NCBI RefSeq assembly: GCF_007992435.1
Contig: NZ_BKAG01000001.1
Location: 310,001 to 374,000, forward strand
Direction: 5' to 3'
DNA length: 64,000 nucleotides
Source of the DNA: Prosthecobacter gellanilyticus
Lineage (GTDB): Bacteria > Verrucomicrobiota > Verrucomicrobiia > Verrucomicrobiales > Verrucomicrobiaceae
Numbering within the stretch: position 1 is the stretch's first letter; every line of letters begins with the position of its first letter. The notes under the pieces are model-generated. The model was not told the DNA's origin. It saw nothing but the letters and a program-made list of their open reading frames with translations, and ran no database searches. Shown in pieces: positions 50,536-59,687 of the stretch. Both the position numbers and the translations under genes were made by a program.

Positions 50536-53500
50536 TTACTTTTGATGGATGTATTCCGGCGAGGCCACGAGCAGGTAGAGCAGCTCCTTCACCCGTGCGG
50601 CGCTGGTGGGCGGGCCTGGCAGCGTGGACACCGCCTCCAGGATGATGCTGCGCGGATTTGGCGTGGCTGCGGACGCGTAGCGTTCCTTCAGATTGCCGGA
50701 GGTGAGCACCACATCCAGCTGGTCCAGCACCGTGGTCAGCGCCTCGGTGACGGTCTTGCCATTGGTGATCTCGCTGTCGTAGAGCTGCACGAAGGCCGTG
50801 CGGTCCAGCTTGATGTTGTCCTCCAGCGCATCGGTGGCACCGAAGAGCGGATTGCCGTTCTGGCCGTTGTCCACATGCGTCTGTGTGTAGTGATAGTTGA
50901 TCACACGCACCACGCTCGTTTCCGTGCTGAGCTGCAGTTCTGGAGCCACCAGGCCTGCCGCGGCCACATCACCACCTGGGTTGAAGTCCGGCAGGAACCA
51001 GTTGAACACGCTCGGCGCGGCCTGCGGTGTCTGGCCCAGCGTGGCATCCGTGTCACCGAAGCGATAACGGGTGGTGCCAGTCGGGAAGTTATTGAGCTGC
51101 GCGGCAGGATAACCAAAGCTGGAGAGCGAGGTCAGCGGGATGTCCGAGGTGGCACCCACGGCGCGCAAAAGCTGCACGTAGCGGATGATTGGCTCCTTCT
51201 GCTTGCCGTAACCAACATTGCTGATCACATCGAGGCTGCGGGCTTCATAATCCGTGAGGATGGCGCGAACGACGGCCTTCAGATTGCCACGCACTCCGCT
51301 GCCATTGTCCTCAAACTTCTGAGCCACACGGTAGATGTAGCCATTGCTCGGGTTCGAGGTCACCAGACGCTGGATGAGCAGGCGGCTGATGAACGGCGCG
51401 ATGTTCGGATGAGCGAAGATGATGTCGAGCGCGGCGGTGAGATCCTGCTGGCCATTCAGACCAGCGGCGATGTTGCTGCCGAGCACCGTTTTCGCGGCGG
51501 TGTCATGATAGGCGGCGAAGTTCTTCAGCGGATTCGTCCATGAAGCCTGGAAGTAGGCGGGGCCATTGCCCTGGAAGAAGTTCGTGTTGTCCTCCACAGG
51601 ATACCCATTGCCCGCGCTGCCATGCTTCTTGCTGAAGCTCCAGCCAGTGAAGACACGGGCCAGGTTCGTGATGTCATTGTTGCTGTAGGTCTGGATCGGC
51701 AGACCATCGGAGCCCAGCTTCAGGGTGCCGTCGGGATGACGGGCCACGAGACCGATGGAGAAGAGCTGCAGGATCTCACGAGCATAGTTTTCATCCGGGC
51801 TGAAGAGCACATTGCCCTGACCATCGAGCACCGTCTTCTGGTTCTGCAGGTGGCTGAGATACTTGCCCTGGATGGGGCTCTTGCTCACCTCTTCGAGCAG
51901 CGTGCGGTAGTTGCCATCTGCACGTGTGGCGAGGAGGTCATAGTAGTTTGCCAGACCGTAGTGGCGCTGACGCAGCGTGGTCAGTTCTTCCGAGGTGACC
52001 AGGATCTGGCTCAGCGCAAAGGCCACGCGCTGACGCAGCTGGTCATGCGCCTTCGTGGAGATCAGCCACCAGGCGCGGCGGCGGTTGTGATGACGAGGCT
52101 CCTCGTTGTTCACGAAGTTACTGGGGGAAGTGCCGCGCAGATCCCACTCTTCCGCGTCCGCCGCCTGGGTGTAGTCGAGCAGCTTCGTCTGATCGAGCGC
52201 GAACTGCGCATCGATCCAGGCATTGTATCCCGCGATGCGGTTGCCGCTGTGCGTGGTGTTGATGGCATTCACCAGCGCGGTGATCTCGGCCTGGGTTGGG
52301 CCATAGGTCGCCTGGGTGAGGAAGCGAGCCACATCGCGTGTCAGCGCATCACCCGTGAGTGTTGGCAGAGACGGTGGCGCTGGCGGAGCTGTGAAGCCCG
52401 TGGAGCCAGTCTGGCGTGAGAAGATGCCAGTGATCTCACCTGCGGGATAGTTGCCCGTGCCGATGTTCAGATACACCCACTTGCCACCGTTTTGGAAGAG
52501 ACCTTCGATCTGATCCTGGCCGGTGATCGCGCCGACTTGAGTGAGGCTCCAGGTTTCGTTCGTCACCTGGCCGATCGGCAGCGTGGGCCGCAGCTCAGGT
52601 CCGACACCGGAGGTCACGCCATAGCGGATGTAGGCATTGGTCTGGTTTGAGGTCAGGCCGCTGAAGCTGAGGTTCACACGGGCTGCATTCTTCGGACCAT
52701 TCAGGTAGAGTGTGGCAATGCCAGAAGCAAAGGTGTTGGCCGATCCCTGTTTCGTCAGGAAGGCGACGAAGAGCTGCTCGTTCGCCGCGATGTGCGAGGC
52801 ATCGTTGACGTTCACCGTGGCCACGCCGGGCGATCCGAGAACATACTTGCTGTTAGTGCTCAGCGTGAGGTTCACGGTTTCAGGATACTCATTCACTGAG
52901 TCCGTGACCGGAACAATGACCACATCATTGGAAGCGGCATTGAAGCCGATGGTGATGCCACCGCTGAGCGCACCGCCGCTGTTGTTCTGCACCAGATAGT
53001 CCGTGGTGATCGTGGCACGGCCGCTGAGCGTGAAGTTCACGGTCACTGGCACCGTGCCGCCTGTGCGGTTGATGCGGAACTTCGCCGCAGTGCCTTCCAG
53101 TTCGAAGCCATCCGCCACCAGAGGTGTCACCGTGATGGTGCCGCCGCTGTCAAAGCTGTTCGGATTCGTGCTGTAGGCATACTCATTGATGTTTGTGATG
53201 CCGTCTCCATCTGGATCCAGCGTGGCATCCGTCGCGTTGGAGGGGCTCAGCCCGTTCGCCACTTCCCAGGAATCCGGGAGACCATCCTCATCAAGGTCGA
53301 CCGCGCCAGCGATCGCGAGATAGCCCGCGCTCTCGGCAGCATGCGTGGTCTCAGCATTCAGCGAGACTTCATCCTGCGCGCGCAGGTCCACTTTGTTGTG
53401 AGCCAGATTGCGCTGACGTGGCACCACAGGGTCGACTTCATTGCGGGTCTGGAAATCGGCGAGCAAGAAGGCATCCGCCAGCTTGCGGGTGAAGTTCACC

Positions 53501-54981
53501 GCCGTGAAAGCATCCGTCACGGAAGCTGTGGTGGCATTGGCCTCGAAGAGGAATTGGTTAGACACCAGACGTCCGCTGCCTTTCTCAACCGCCAGGTAGT
53601 GCACGGTCTCGCCGGCATGCGTTTGATTCGCCGCCTCTTCTTCATCCAGCTTCAGGGTGAAACCGGTGCTCGTCACATTGTAGATGCGCTCGATCACAGC
53701 GCTCGTCTCAGCCGTGGTCGCCACTTGGCCGAGCACCACAGGCGCTGCGGTGAAGGCTTCCGCAAAGGTGCGTGCAGCAGCGGTGTTCGTCACACCGGTC
53801 ACACGGTTGAACTGCCAGCGCAGGCCGCCGATCACATAGTTACCCTGCTCACCCACGATGTAGTGCAGAGTCTCTTCCGGATGCGCACCACCGAGGTAGT
53901 CCCAGCGGTCCACCTGATACTCAAAGCCGGTGGTCGTCACATTGCGTACACGCACTGCCGCAGGCTGGCCATTGTTCTGGGTCAGCGGGCCAAAGACCAC
54001 CACGGGTGTGGTGTAGGTCTTCGCAAAGGTCACCGGTGTCCAGGTGGTTGCATTCGTCTGCGTGTGCACCAGCTCGCCGACTTCCAGCTTGGATCGCAGC
54101 TCACCGAGCGACTCACCGAGCACGAGGTAACCCACATCCTCAGCGGCGTGGTTCGTCTCAGTGGCGCTGGACTGCTCTTCCTGCAGGAAGATCTCCGCAC
54201 CTGTGTTGGTCAGATTGCGCTGGCGAATGGTGATGGGATCACCACCGTTCTGCGTCAGTGCCTGCGCGAAGAACAGCGGCTGCCGGTAGGTGGCACCGAA
54301 GGCCAACGTGCTCCAGGCATGGGTCACGCTCGCTCCCGTCTTCGCCACTTTGAAGGCAGCACCATCGAGCGTGCCCGTGCCGGTCGCGATCGCGATCCAG
54401 CCCACGGACTCGCCAGACAGCGTGGCAGTGTCCCCCTCCTGCGCTTGCAGCTTCAGGCCGAAACCGGTGGTCGTCACATTGCGCACACGGGTGGTCAGCG
54501 CCTTCGCATTCACCACGGATTCCGCCTGGGCCAGCACCACGGGAGCAGCCCCGAAGGTGATGCCGAAGGCTGCCGTCTGCTCGGTGTTAGTCACACTTGT
54601 GGTTCGGCCCGCACGCCAGGTCACGCCACCGAGAGTGTGCGTTCCAGGCTCGAGCGCCAGATAATGCACACTCTCGCTGCCATGCACTCCGTCGAGGTAG
54701 TCCCACTCGTCCAGTTGATACTGGAAGCTGGTGGTGGTGACGTTGCGCACTCGCGTGGTCACGGCCTCCGCATCGTTGTAGGTCTTGGTCCCCAGCACGA
54801 CCACGGGAGCCGTGCTGAAGGGACTGGCGAAGTTCACCGTCCGCCACGTGGTGGCATTCGGCTGGTTGTTGGTGAGCACGCCGGACTCATAAGTCGCGGC
54901 GAGTGAGGTTGCCGTCGTCAGCGCAATCGCTGGGAGGATGAATGCGGCCAGCAAGGACCGCTTTGGGTGGACTGATTTCAT
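50536..54981 (-). CDS. DUF1800 protein with six H-type lectin-like domains
   Basis: 1481 residues with a Sec signal peptide; start at 54981 (an in-frame start at 55107 lacks a signal pattern). Domains: six H-type lectin-like repeats (about 25-570) with VRNVTTTGFEYQ and similar phrases; a DEDGLPDSWEVANGLSPS/DPDGDGITNINEY calcium-type linker; a Calx-beta domain; a CHRD-like domain; and the C-terminal DUF1800 domain (TRDVARFLTQATYGPT…RRRAWWLISTKAHDQLRQRVAFALSQILVTS…DENYAREILQLFSIG). The lectin repeats form a triplet that is duplicated. It heads the operon with DUF1501 and the GspG-like gene, probably acting at the cell surface. Confidence 0.9.
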   Translation of the reverse strand: MKSVHPKRSLLAAFILPAIALTTATSLAATYESGVLTNNQPNATTWRTVNFASPFSTAPVVVLGTKTYNDAEAVTTRVRNVTTTSFQYQLDEWDYLDGVHGSESVHYLALEPGTHTLGGVTWRAGRTTSVTNTEQTAAFGITFGAAPVVLAQAESVVNAKALTTRVRNVTTTGFGLKLQAQEGDTATLSGESVGWIAIATGTGTLDGAAFKVAKTGASVTHAWSTLAFGATYRQPLFFAQALTQNGGDPITIRQRNLTNTGAEIFLQEEQSSATETNHAAEDVGYLVLGESLGELRSKLEVGELVHTQTNATTWTPVTFAKTYTTPVVVFGPLTQNNGQPAAVRVRNVTTTGFEYQVDRWDYLGGAHPEETLHYIVGEQGNYVIGGLRWQFNRVTGVTNTAAARTFAEAFTAAPVVLGQVATTAETSAVIERIYNVTSTGFTLKLDEEEAANQTHAGETVHYLAVEKGSGRLVSNQFLFEANATTASVTDAFTAVNFTRKLADAFLLADFQTRNEVDPVVPRQRNLAHNKVDLRAQDEVSLNAETTHAAESAGYLAIAGAVDLDEDGLPDSWEVANGLSPSNATDATLDPDGDGITNINEYAYSTNPNSFDSGGTITVTPLVADGFELEGTAAKFRINRTGGTVPVTVNFTLSGRATITTDYLVQNNSGGALSGGITIGFNAASNDVVIVPVTDSVNEYPETVNLTLSTNSKYVLGSPGVATVNVNDASHIAANEQLFVAFLTKQGSANTFASGIATLYLNGPKNAARVNLSFSGLTSNQTNAYIRYGVTSGVGPELRPTLPIGQVTNETWSLTQVGAITGQDQIEGLFQNGGKWVYLNIGTGNYPAGEITGIFSRQTGSTGFTAPPAPPSLPTLTGDALTRDVARFLTQATYGPTQAEITALVNAINTTHSGNRIAGYNAWIDAQFALDQTKLLDYTQAADAEEWDLRGTSPSNFVNNEEPRHHNRRRAWWLISTKAHDQLRQRVAFALSQILVTSEELTTLRQRHYGLANYYDLLATRADGNYRTLLEEVSKSPIQGKYLSHLQNQKTVLDGQGNVLFSPDENYAREILQLFSIGLVARHPDGTLKLGSDGLPIQTYSNNDITNLARVFTGWSFSKKHGSAGNGYPVEDNTNFFQGNGPAYFQASWTNPLKNFAAYHDTAAKTVLGSNIAAGLNGQQDLTAALDIIFAHPNIAPFISRLLIQRLVTSNPSNGYIYRVAQKFEDNGSGVRGNLKAVVRAILTDYEARSLDVISNVGYGKQKEPIIRYVQLLRAVGATSDIPLTSLSSFGYPAAQLNNFPTGTTRYRFGDTDATLGQTPQAAPSVFNWFLPDFNPGGDVAAAGLVAPELQLSTETSVVRVINYHYTQTHVDNGQNGNPLFGATDALEDNIKLDRTAFVQLYDSEITNGKTVTEALTTVLDQLDVVLTSGNLKERYASAATPNPRSIILEAVSTLPGPPTSAARVKELLYLLVASPEYIHQK

Positions 54982-55164
54982 GGTTGCTAATGCAAGGGTG
55001 TGGACATGGACTGCCCTCCTTGAGTGAAGGGTCGGTCGATCAGGTGCCTCCAGCGGTCGCTGGTGGGCGGGGAGGATGCGCGCCGGGCTCGTGGGTGCCT
55101 CCAGCATGCGGATGCTGGTCGGTGGCCGGGGTGGGTGGCGAATCCGAAAGTGTTGTTGGTTAGG

Positions 55165-55671
55165 TCAGGCGCTCAGCACGACCTTGGACTGCTCGTCATG
55201 CCGGAGGATGCTGAGGATGTGATGCACATGCGCGATGACATCATTCGCGCTCTCCGTCTCGCTGCGGAACTCATCGTGCGAAGGGGCACCTTTGGTGCTG
55301 GAGATGCTGATGGAAGCAGGGCGAAAATCGATCTGGCCTGGCAGCCTGCCCTGAAAGGAAAAGGTGCCGGAGATGCGAATCTGAAAGGGAGCCCGCACCT
55401 GCTGTTTCAAAGGAGTGACACACAGCTGCACCGGGCGGCCAGAAAGCGATTGAAGCGGCTGGCTCGGAGTCAGGATCAGCACTTCATAGTCGGGCGCGAG
55501 CTTCCGCAGGCTCTTCTTGAACTCGTCCAGTTTCATCCATGAGGTGACCGGTGCCGGATGAGAATCCTGAAGCATTTGCTCAAGCAGCAACTCGCGGGCG
55601 ATGGCCTTTTGCAGGGTGTTCATGGGGGGAGGTGTTTGAAGATGATTCCGAGGAAGATCAGACATAATCAT
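55165..55671 (-). CDS. Hypothetical protein
   Basis: About 168 residues, no signal or membrane segment. The start is uncertain: ATG 55671 (after GAAGGAAGG), ATG 55623 (MNTLQKAIARELLLEQML), or further upstream at about 55752. The sequence has a helical N-terminus, a mid beta region (YEVLILTPSQPL… RAPFQIRISGTFSFQGRLPG) and a C-terminal helix (ESANDVIAHVHHILSIL). It is not recognised as any family. It lies upstream of the DUF1800 operon on the same strand, with no clear functional tie. Confidence 0.6.
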   Translation of the reverse strand: MIMSDLPRNHLQTPPPMNTLQKAIARELLLEQMLQDSHPAPVTSWMKLDEFKKSLRKLAPDYEVLILTPSQPLQSLSGRPVQLCVTPLKQQVRAPFQIRISGTFSFQGRLPGQIDFRPASISISSTKGAPSHDEFRSETESANDVIAHVHHILSILRHDEQSKVVLSA

Positions 55672-55736
55672 GTGGAACTGGCCTTCCTTCGTGGGATGAG
55701 CCGCAAACCGCAGGTCGCGACGGGTTTCCTGTTTGG

Positions 55737-55749
55737 GGATCACCTCCTT
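55737..55749 (-). promoter_or_regulatory. Perfect 13-nt complement to the 16S rRNA 3' tail
   Basis: The minus strand reads AAGGAGGTGATCC, an exact complement of the canonical 16S 3' end (GGATCACCTCCTT on plus). No ATG, GTG or TTG lies 5-10 bases downstream in any frame, so it is not an ordinary ribosome binding site. It overlaps the longest possible 5' extension of the hypothetical gene that ends at 55165. Confidence 0.55.
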
Positions 55750-55873
55750 CATGACGAAGGATGCTCGCAACGCTTATATCATATTGATCCGGTAGGATTA
55801 TGGGCGCAAGCAAAAAGATGGTCTCCTTGCGAGAGATTTACAAATCGGCCTCAAGCGCGACGGATCGAGCAGA

Positions 55874-57361
55874 CTACTTCGCCAGTGCCTCATCAAACCT
55901 CGCGATGAGTTCCGCGCTATCCTCGAGACCTGCTGACACGCGGATCAAATGCTTCGGCACACCGCAGCTCGCGGCCCAGGCCAGTTCATCATAGTGCGCG
56001 AGCAGCGTGTAAGGGCACACCAAGGTAAAGTTTGTCCCCAGGCTCGGTCCCTTGCACACACGCAGTGCATCATAAAAACGCTCGCTCGTGTACTCAGCAT
56101 CCTTGAGCAGGAAGGAGAACAGGCAGCCATGACCACCGCCTTCACGACGGATGAACTCATAGCCTACACCACCGTCCTGCTTCGCATGCCAGACCTTCTC
56201 GACCTTCGGATGCGAACTCAGATACTCGGCGAGAGCCAGCGCATTGCGGCTCATGCCTTCGGCACGTTGCACGAAGTCGCGGCTGTTCCGTTCCAGCGCC
56301 ACGGCATCACCACGCCAGAGAATGTGGTCCGCGTTTTCCGTGAGGAAGGCGGAGAAGGCCGCATGATGCGGCGAGGCGCGGTTCAAGATGACACCGCCTG
56401 CAAGCACATCACCCTCACCTGAAAAGGTTTTGGTTAGGCTGGTGGTGGTGAGGTCGGCCACCTTCAGCGCATTCGCATGCACCACCGTGGAGATGGTGTC
56501 ATCGATGATGATTGGCACACCGGGCTGCGACTGCGCACGGATGGCGAGCAGTCGCTCAAGATCCACACAGCGGAGCAGGGGATTGCTCGGCGCTTCGCAG
56601 AAGAGGCCCGCGATAGGCTCGGATTTCAGCAGTGTTTCCAGCTTGCCATATTCCTGATCATCAATCATCGGCAGGAAGTGCGCTCCGCTGCCAAACATCT
56701 CCTGCAGCTTCAGCACATCCACATACGGGAAGTCGAGCTGCACCGTTTTGCGCCCCGGGAAGAGCGTGGTGAGCATACGGTGCACCGCAAAGTTCGCCGC
56801 CATGCCGGAAGGGAAAAGAAACACATCCTCCGCCTGCTGGCCGGCAAGCTCCGCCAGCCGCTGACGAATCGTTTGGTTGGCCGCTAGGCCTTCGGCTTCT
56901 GTCGCCTCGGTCTTGCGTGTGCCCAGTGTCTCACAGGCCTGACGCGTGCTCACGATCTCACCGCAGAAGCGCCAGAAGCGACGAGCCTTCACATAGGCAT
57001 CAGCCGGGAACACGACCACGCCCAGTCCATCGCGCCAGGTTTCCGCACGCCCCGTGAATCCATCACGCGCGATGAACTCCACGCACCTCTGCGCATGCAG
57101 CACTTTCGGGGACACCAGGCAGCGTTCACCTTCGTGGGCGAGATCCTTTTCCGCTGCTGCAAAAAGCTGGCTAACCGCAGGCGGGCAGCAGAAGCGCGGA
57201 TACCCCGAGCGAAATTTGGAAACGATCTCCTGATCCCCCTCCTCATAGCCAATGACATGCTTCCACAAAGGCAGGCTGACACTGACACCGAACTCGTCAT
57301 CAGGCAGCGGACTGCCCAGCGAGTCGGCCTGCCAGAGAGGGTGGTTCAAGAGGTCGGACAT
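55874..57361 (-). CDS. Cystathionine gamma-synthase-like PLP enzyme with N-terminal extension
   Basis: 495 residues. The C-terminal ~330 residues are a Cys/Met-metabolism PLP enzyme: SGMAANFAVHRML, LDFPYVD, CEAPSNPLLRCVDL, IIDDTISTVVHANAL (Asp for PLP N1), and SLTKTFSGEGDVLAGG with the Schiff-base Lys at 311. An N-terminal extension of about 150 residues (LPLWKHVIGYEEGD…) makes it resemble fungal-type STR2 cystathionine gamma-synthase rather than typical bacterial MetB. It probably makes cystathionine or another trans-sulfuration product. The 126-base leader contains a two-hairpin structure next to the start codon. Confidence 0.85.
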   Translation of the reverse strand: MSDLLNHPLWQADSLGSPLPDDEFGVSVSLPLWKHVIGYEEGDQEIVSKFRSGYPRFCCPPAVSQLFAAAEKDLAHEGERCLVSPKVLHAQRCVEFIARDGFTGRAETWRDGLGVVVFPADAYVKARRFWRFCGEIVSTRQACETLGTRKTEATEAEGLAANQTIRQRLAELAGQQAEDVFLFPSGMAANFAVHRMLTTLFPGRKTVQLDFPYVDVLKLQEMFGSGAHFLPMIDDQEYGKLETLLKSEPIAGLFCEAPSNPLLRCVDLERLLAIRAQSQPGVPIIIDDTISTVVHANALKVADLTTTSLTKTFSGEGDVLAGGVILNRASPHHAAFSAFLTENADHILWRGDAVALERNSRDFVQRAEGMSRNALALAEYLSSHPKVEKVWHAKQDGGVGYEFIRREGGGHGCLFSFLLKDAEYTSERFYDALRVCKGPSLGTNFTLVCPYTLLAHYDELAWAASCGVPKHLIRVSAGLEDSAELIARFDEALAK

Positions 57362-57367
57362 GGAGGG

Positions 57368-57417
57368 GCATCTTCGTTAAAGGGACTTCGGCGAGTTGGC
57401 AAGATGCGGTTCAGCCG
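57368..57417 (-). promoter_or_regulatory. Two adjacent hairpins in the leader of the PLP enzyme gene
   Basis: On the minus strand GCATCTT (57407-57401) pairs with AAGATGC (57374-57368) across a 26-base loop and ends a few bases before the start codon. Directly upstream CGG…CCG (57417-57407) makes a second short hairpin. There is no good Shine-Dalgarno sequence between. A regulatory role (translational switch) is possible; it does not match the SAM-I/SAM-II consensus I know. Confidence 0.35.
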
Positions 57418-57487
57418 AGCCCGTTTTCCAGTATGGTGGAAGCCCTAGCGGGGTGAGACAAAAGCATTTGTTCCGGGAACTCTGTAT

Positions 57488-57949
57488 TCACAACGGGGTG
57501 TTGTCACTCCGGATCCAGGTTGGCGAGGAATGATCCCCCTCGCTGAACCTAACATACCAATGATCATACCAATCCGGGTGATCTCCCGGCGTCTGGTCGC
57601 CAGGCACATGCAGCCGGTGGCCGGTGGAAAAGATGATGTCTAGTTCACCATCCTCTTGGGCGCGTATGGATTCCACGCTTGAACCCAAAACCGGGCGGAA
57701 GTGCTCCCACCAGCTTTGTTCGAAAGCCTGAAACTGCTGTTCGTCAGGAATCGGATAGCTCGCAGAGTCCGTGATCAAGGTTTGCCCAATGCCAAACTGC
57801 CAGGGAGGATCGATCCAAAGATAGTCACCCTTCTTCCTGTTCTCACTCCGATGCAGTTTGATTGAATTGCAAGCCAGGGTGAGAGACCATGGATGGCCGA
57901 TCCACTGATGCAGTTTTCCACCATCGCGCCGGTAGTCGTTGGCAGACAT
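57488..57949 (-). CDS. Hypothetical protein translationally coupled to aroC
   Basis: 153 residues, no signal or membrane segment. Starts one base after the aroC stop (57951), so it is co-translated with aroC. The sequence is rich in Trp, His, Asp and Pro (WIGHPWSLTLACNSIKLHRS, WEHFRPVLGSSVESIRAQED, DHPDWYDHWYVRFSEGDHSS). Family not recognised; similar Trp/His-rich small proteins are sometimes immunity or binding proteins. No evidence here for a role in shikimate metabolism beyond position. Confidence 0.7.
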   Translation of the reverse strand: MSANDYRRDGGKLHQWIGHPWSLTLACNSIKLHRSENRKKGDYLWIDPPWQFGIGQTLITDSASYPIPDEQQFQAFEQSWWEHFRPVLGSSVESIRAQEDGELDIIFSTGHRLHVPGDQTPGDHPDWYDHWYVRFSEGDHSSPTWIRSDNTPL

Positions 57950-57950
57950 T

Positions 57951-59030
57951 TTACCCGCACTGCGCCCGCTGCCGCAGGAAATGGTCCGCCAGCACCAGAT
58001 GCACCATGGCCTCGACCATCGGCACGGCTCTCGGCAGCACGCAGGCATCATGGCGACCGCGCGCGGCCAGCGTGGTTTCCTGCTTATCATTCGTCACAGT
58101 GTTCTGCTCGCGCAGTACGGTGGCGGTGGGCTTGAAGGCCACACGGAAGACGATCTCCTCGCCATTGCTGATGCCACCCTGGATGCCGCCGCTGCGATTC
58201 GTGCGGGTGCGGACGTTGCCGCCATCCATGTAAAACTCGTCGTTGTGCTCCAGGCCGGTCATGAGCGTGCCGGAGAAACCGCTGCCGATCTCAAAACCCT
58301 TCGTCGCAGGCAGGCTCATCATGGCCTTGGCCAGATCCGCCTCCAGCTTGTCAAACACCGGCTCACCCAGCCCTGTCGGCACGCCACGGACCACGCACTC
58401 GACGACTCCGCCGACGCTGTTGCCCTCGCTGCGCACCTTCTCGATGAGCTCGATCATGCGCTCTGCGGCTTCAGGATCACAGGTGCGGACGATGTTGGAC
58501 TCGATGCCCTCGGCCGTGAGATTCGCCGGAACCTTCGCCTCGATGTCCTTGATGGTCTTCACATAGGCCAGGCACTCGTAACCCGGCACGCTGTGCTGCA
58601 GCACCTTGCGCGCGATGGCGCCTGCGGCGACTCGGCCGATGGTCTCGCGGGCGCTGGAGCGACCGCCACCGGACACCGCACGGATGCCGTACTTGGCATC
58701 ATACGTGTAGTCCGCGTGGCTGGGGCGGTAGGCCTGCTGCATCTCCGTGTAGGCGGAGGGGCGCTGGTCGGTATTGCGGACAAAGAGACCGATGGGTGTG
58801 CCCAGGGTCTGGCCATCCAGCACGCCGGAAAGGATCTCGGCGGTGTCGTCCTCCTTGCGCGGAGTCACGATCTTGCTCTGGCCCGGGCGGCGGCGGTTCA
58901 GCTCATGCTGGATGTCTTCCACCGTCAGCGGAATACGCGGCGGACAGCCGTCCACGACAACCCCGACGCCGGGGCCATGGGATTCACCCCAGGTGCTGAT
59001 GCGAAAAAGTGTGCCGAGACTGCTGGACAT
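57951..59030 (-). CDS. aroC: Chorismate synthase
   Basis: 359 residues; makes chorismate from EPSP with reduced FMN as cofactor. Landmarks: [18 protein letters not shown] at the start, then [49 protein letters not shown] and EYCMDGGN-like [26 protein letters not shown]. The start at 59030 is the family start; an in-frame start at 59066 adds 12 residues. It lies 95 bases after a GNAT gene on the same strand and is followed by a one-base-spaced hypothetical gene. Confidence 0.97.
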   Translation of the reverse strand: MSSSLGTLFRISTWGESHGPGVGVVVDGCPPRIPLTVEDIQHELNRRRPGQSKIVTPRKEDDTAEILSGVLDGQTLGTPIGLFVRNTDQRPSAYTEMQQAYRPSHADYTYDAKYGIRAVSGGGRSSARETIGRVAAGAIARKVLQHSVPGYECLAYVKTIKDIEAKVPANLTAEGIESNIVRTCDPEAAERMIELIEKVRSEGNSVGGVVECVVRGVPTGLGEPVFDKLEADLAKAMMSLPATKGFEIGSGFSGTLMTGLEHNDEFYMDGGNVRTRTNRSGGIQGGISNGEEIVFRVAFKPTATVLREQNTVTNDKQETTLAARGRHDACVLPRAVPMVEAMVHLVLADHFLRQRAQCG

Positions 59031-59125
59031 AAGTCCTTTAGATAAACGGAACCCGGCCCTGTGCAATCAATCCATGCCATCAATGGCAGCCAGTGCTGTT
59101 CAGGCGATTTTAGGCCCGCCCCGGG

Positions 59126-59644
59126 TCACACCTCCACCGGATGCTCCGGAGTCGGCAGCACCAGCTGATACATTGCCAGATCCAGCCAGCGGCCAAATTT
59201 ATACCCCGCCTCGCGAATCTGCCCGCAAGGCGTGAACCCCGCCTTCTCATGCAGCGCGATGCTCGTGGCATTCTGCGCATCGATGACCCCGATCATCATA
59301 TGAAAATCCTGGCCCCTGGCGCGCTCGATGAGCTTCTGCAGCATCAGCTTCCCCAGGCCCCGGCCCCGAAAGCGCGTATCCACGTAGATGGAGTGCTCCA
59401 CGCTGTATTTATAGGCCGCATGAGCCCGCCAGGGTCCATAACTGCCAAAAGCCATCAGCTCGCCCTTCTCATCCAGCACCCCGATCACCGGCAGGTTCTT
59501 CTCCTCCTTCACCTCAAACCAGGACTCCATGTACTCGCGCGAGCGCGGCACATAGTCGTAAAGCGCCGTCGAGTTCACGATGGCTTCATTAAAAATGGCA
59601 CGGATGGGCTCGAGATACTCACGCCCGCAATCAATCCAGGTCAT
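59126..59644 (-). CDS. GNAT N-acetyltransferase (phosphinothricin-acetyltransferase-like)
   Basis: 172 residues of the GNAT fold. The AcCoA-binding loop is VDTRFRGRGLGKLMLQKLIE (R/Q-x-x-G-x-G/A), and the conserved alpha/beta unit IGVIDAQNATSIALHEKAGFTPCGQIREAG matches the PAT/methionine-sulfone acetyltransferase subgroup. Likely an amino-acid-analogue or antibiotic-resistance acetyltransferase; the true acceptor is unknown. It precedes aroC on the same strand, possibly in one transcript. Confidence 0.9.
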   Translation of the reverse strand: MTWIDCGREYLEPIRAIFNEAIVNSTALYDYVPRSREYMESWFEVKEEKNLPVIGVLDEKGELMAFGSYGPWRAHAAYKYSVEHSIYVDTRFRGRGLGKLMLQKLIERARGQDFHMMIGVIDAQNATSIALHEKAGFTPCGQIREAGYKFGRWLDLAMYQLVLPTPEHPVEV

Positions 59645-59687
59645 GCCCTCAGGCTAGGCGGCCCATCTTCGGCTGGCAATACTAGTG

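Noticed and set aside
53341-54906. Plus-strand reading frame of 521 codons opposite the lectin repeats
   Set aside because: It only mirrors the repeat structure of the real gene; no start signal or family.
55737-55749. GGATCACCTCCTT as a fragment of a 16S rRNA gene
   Set aside because: Upstream bases do not match 16S rRNA beyond these 13, so it is not an rRNA remnant.
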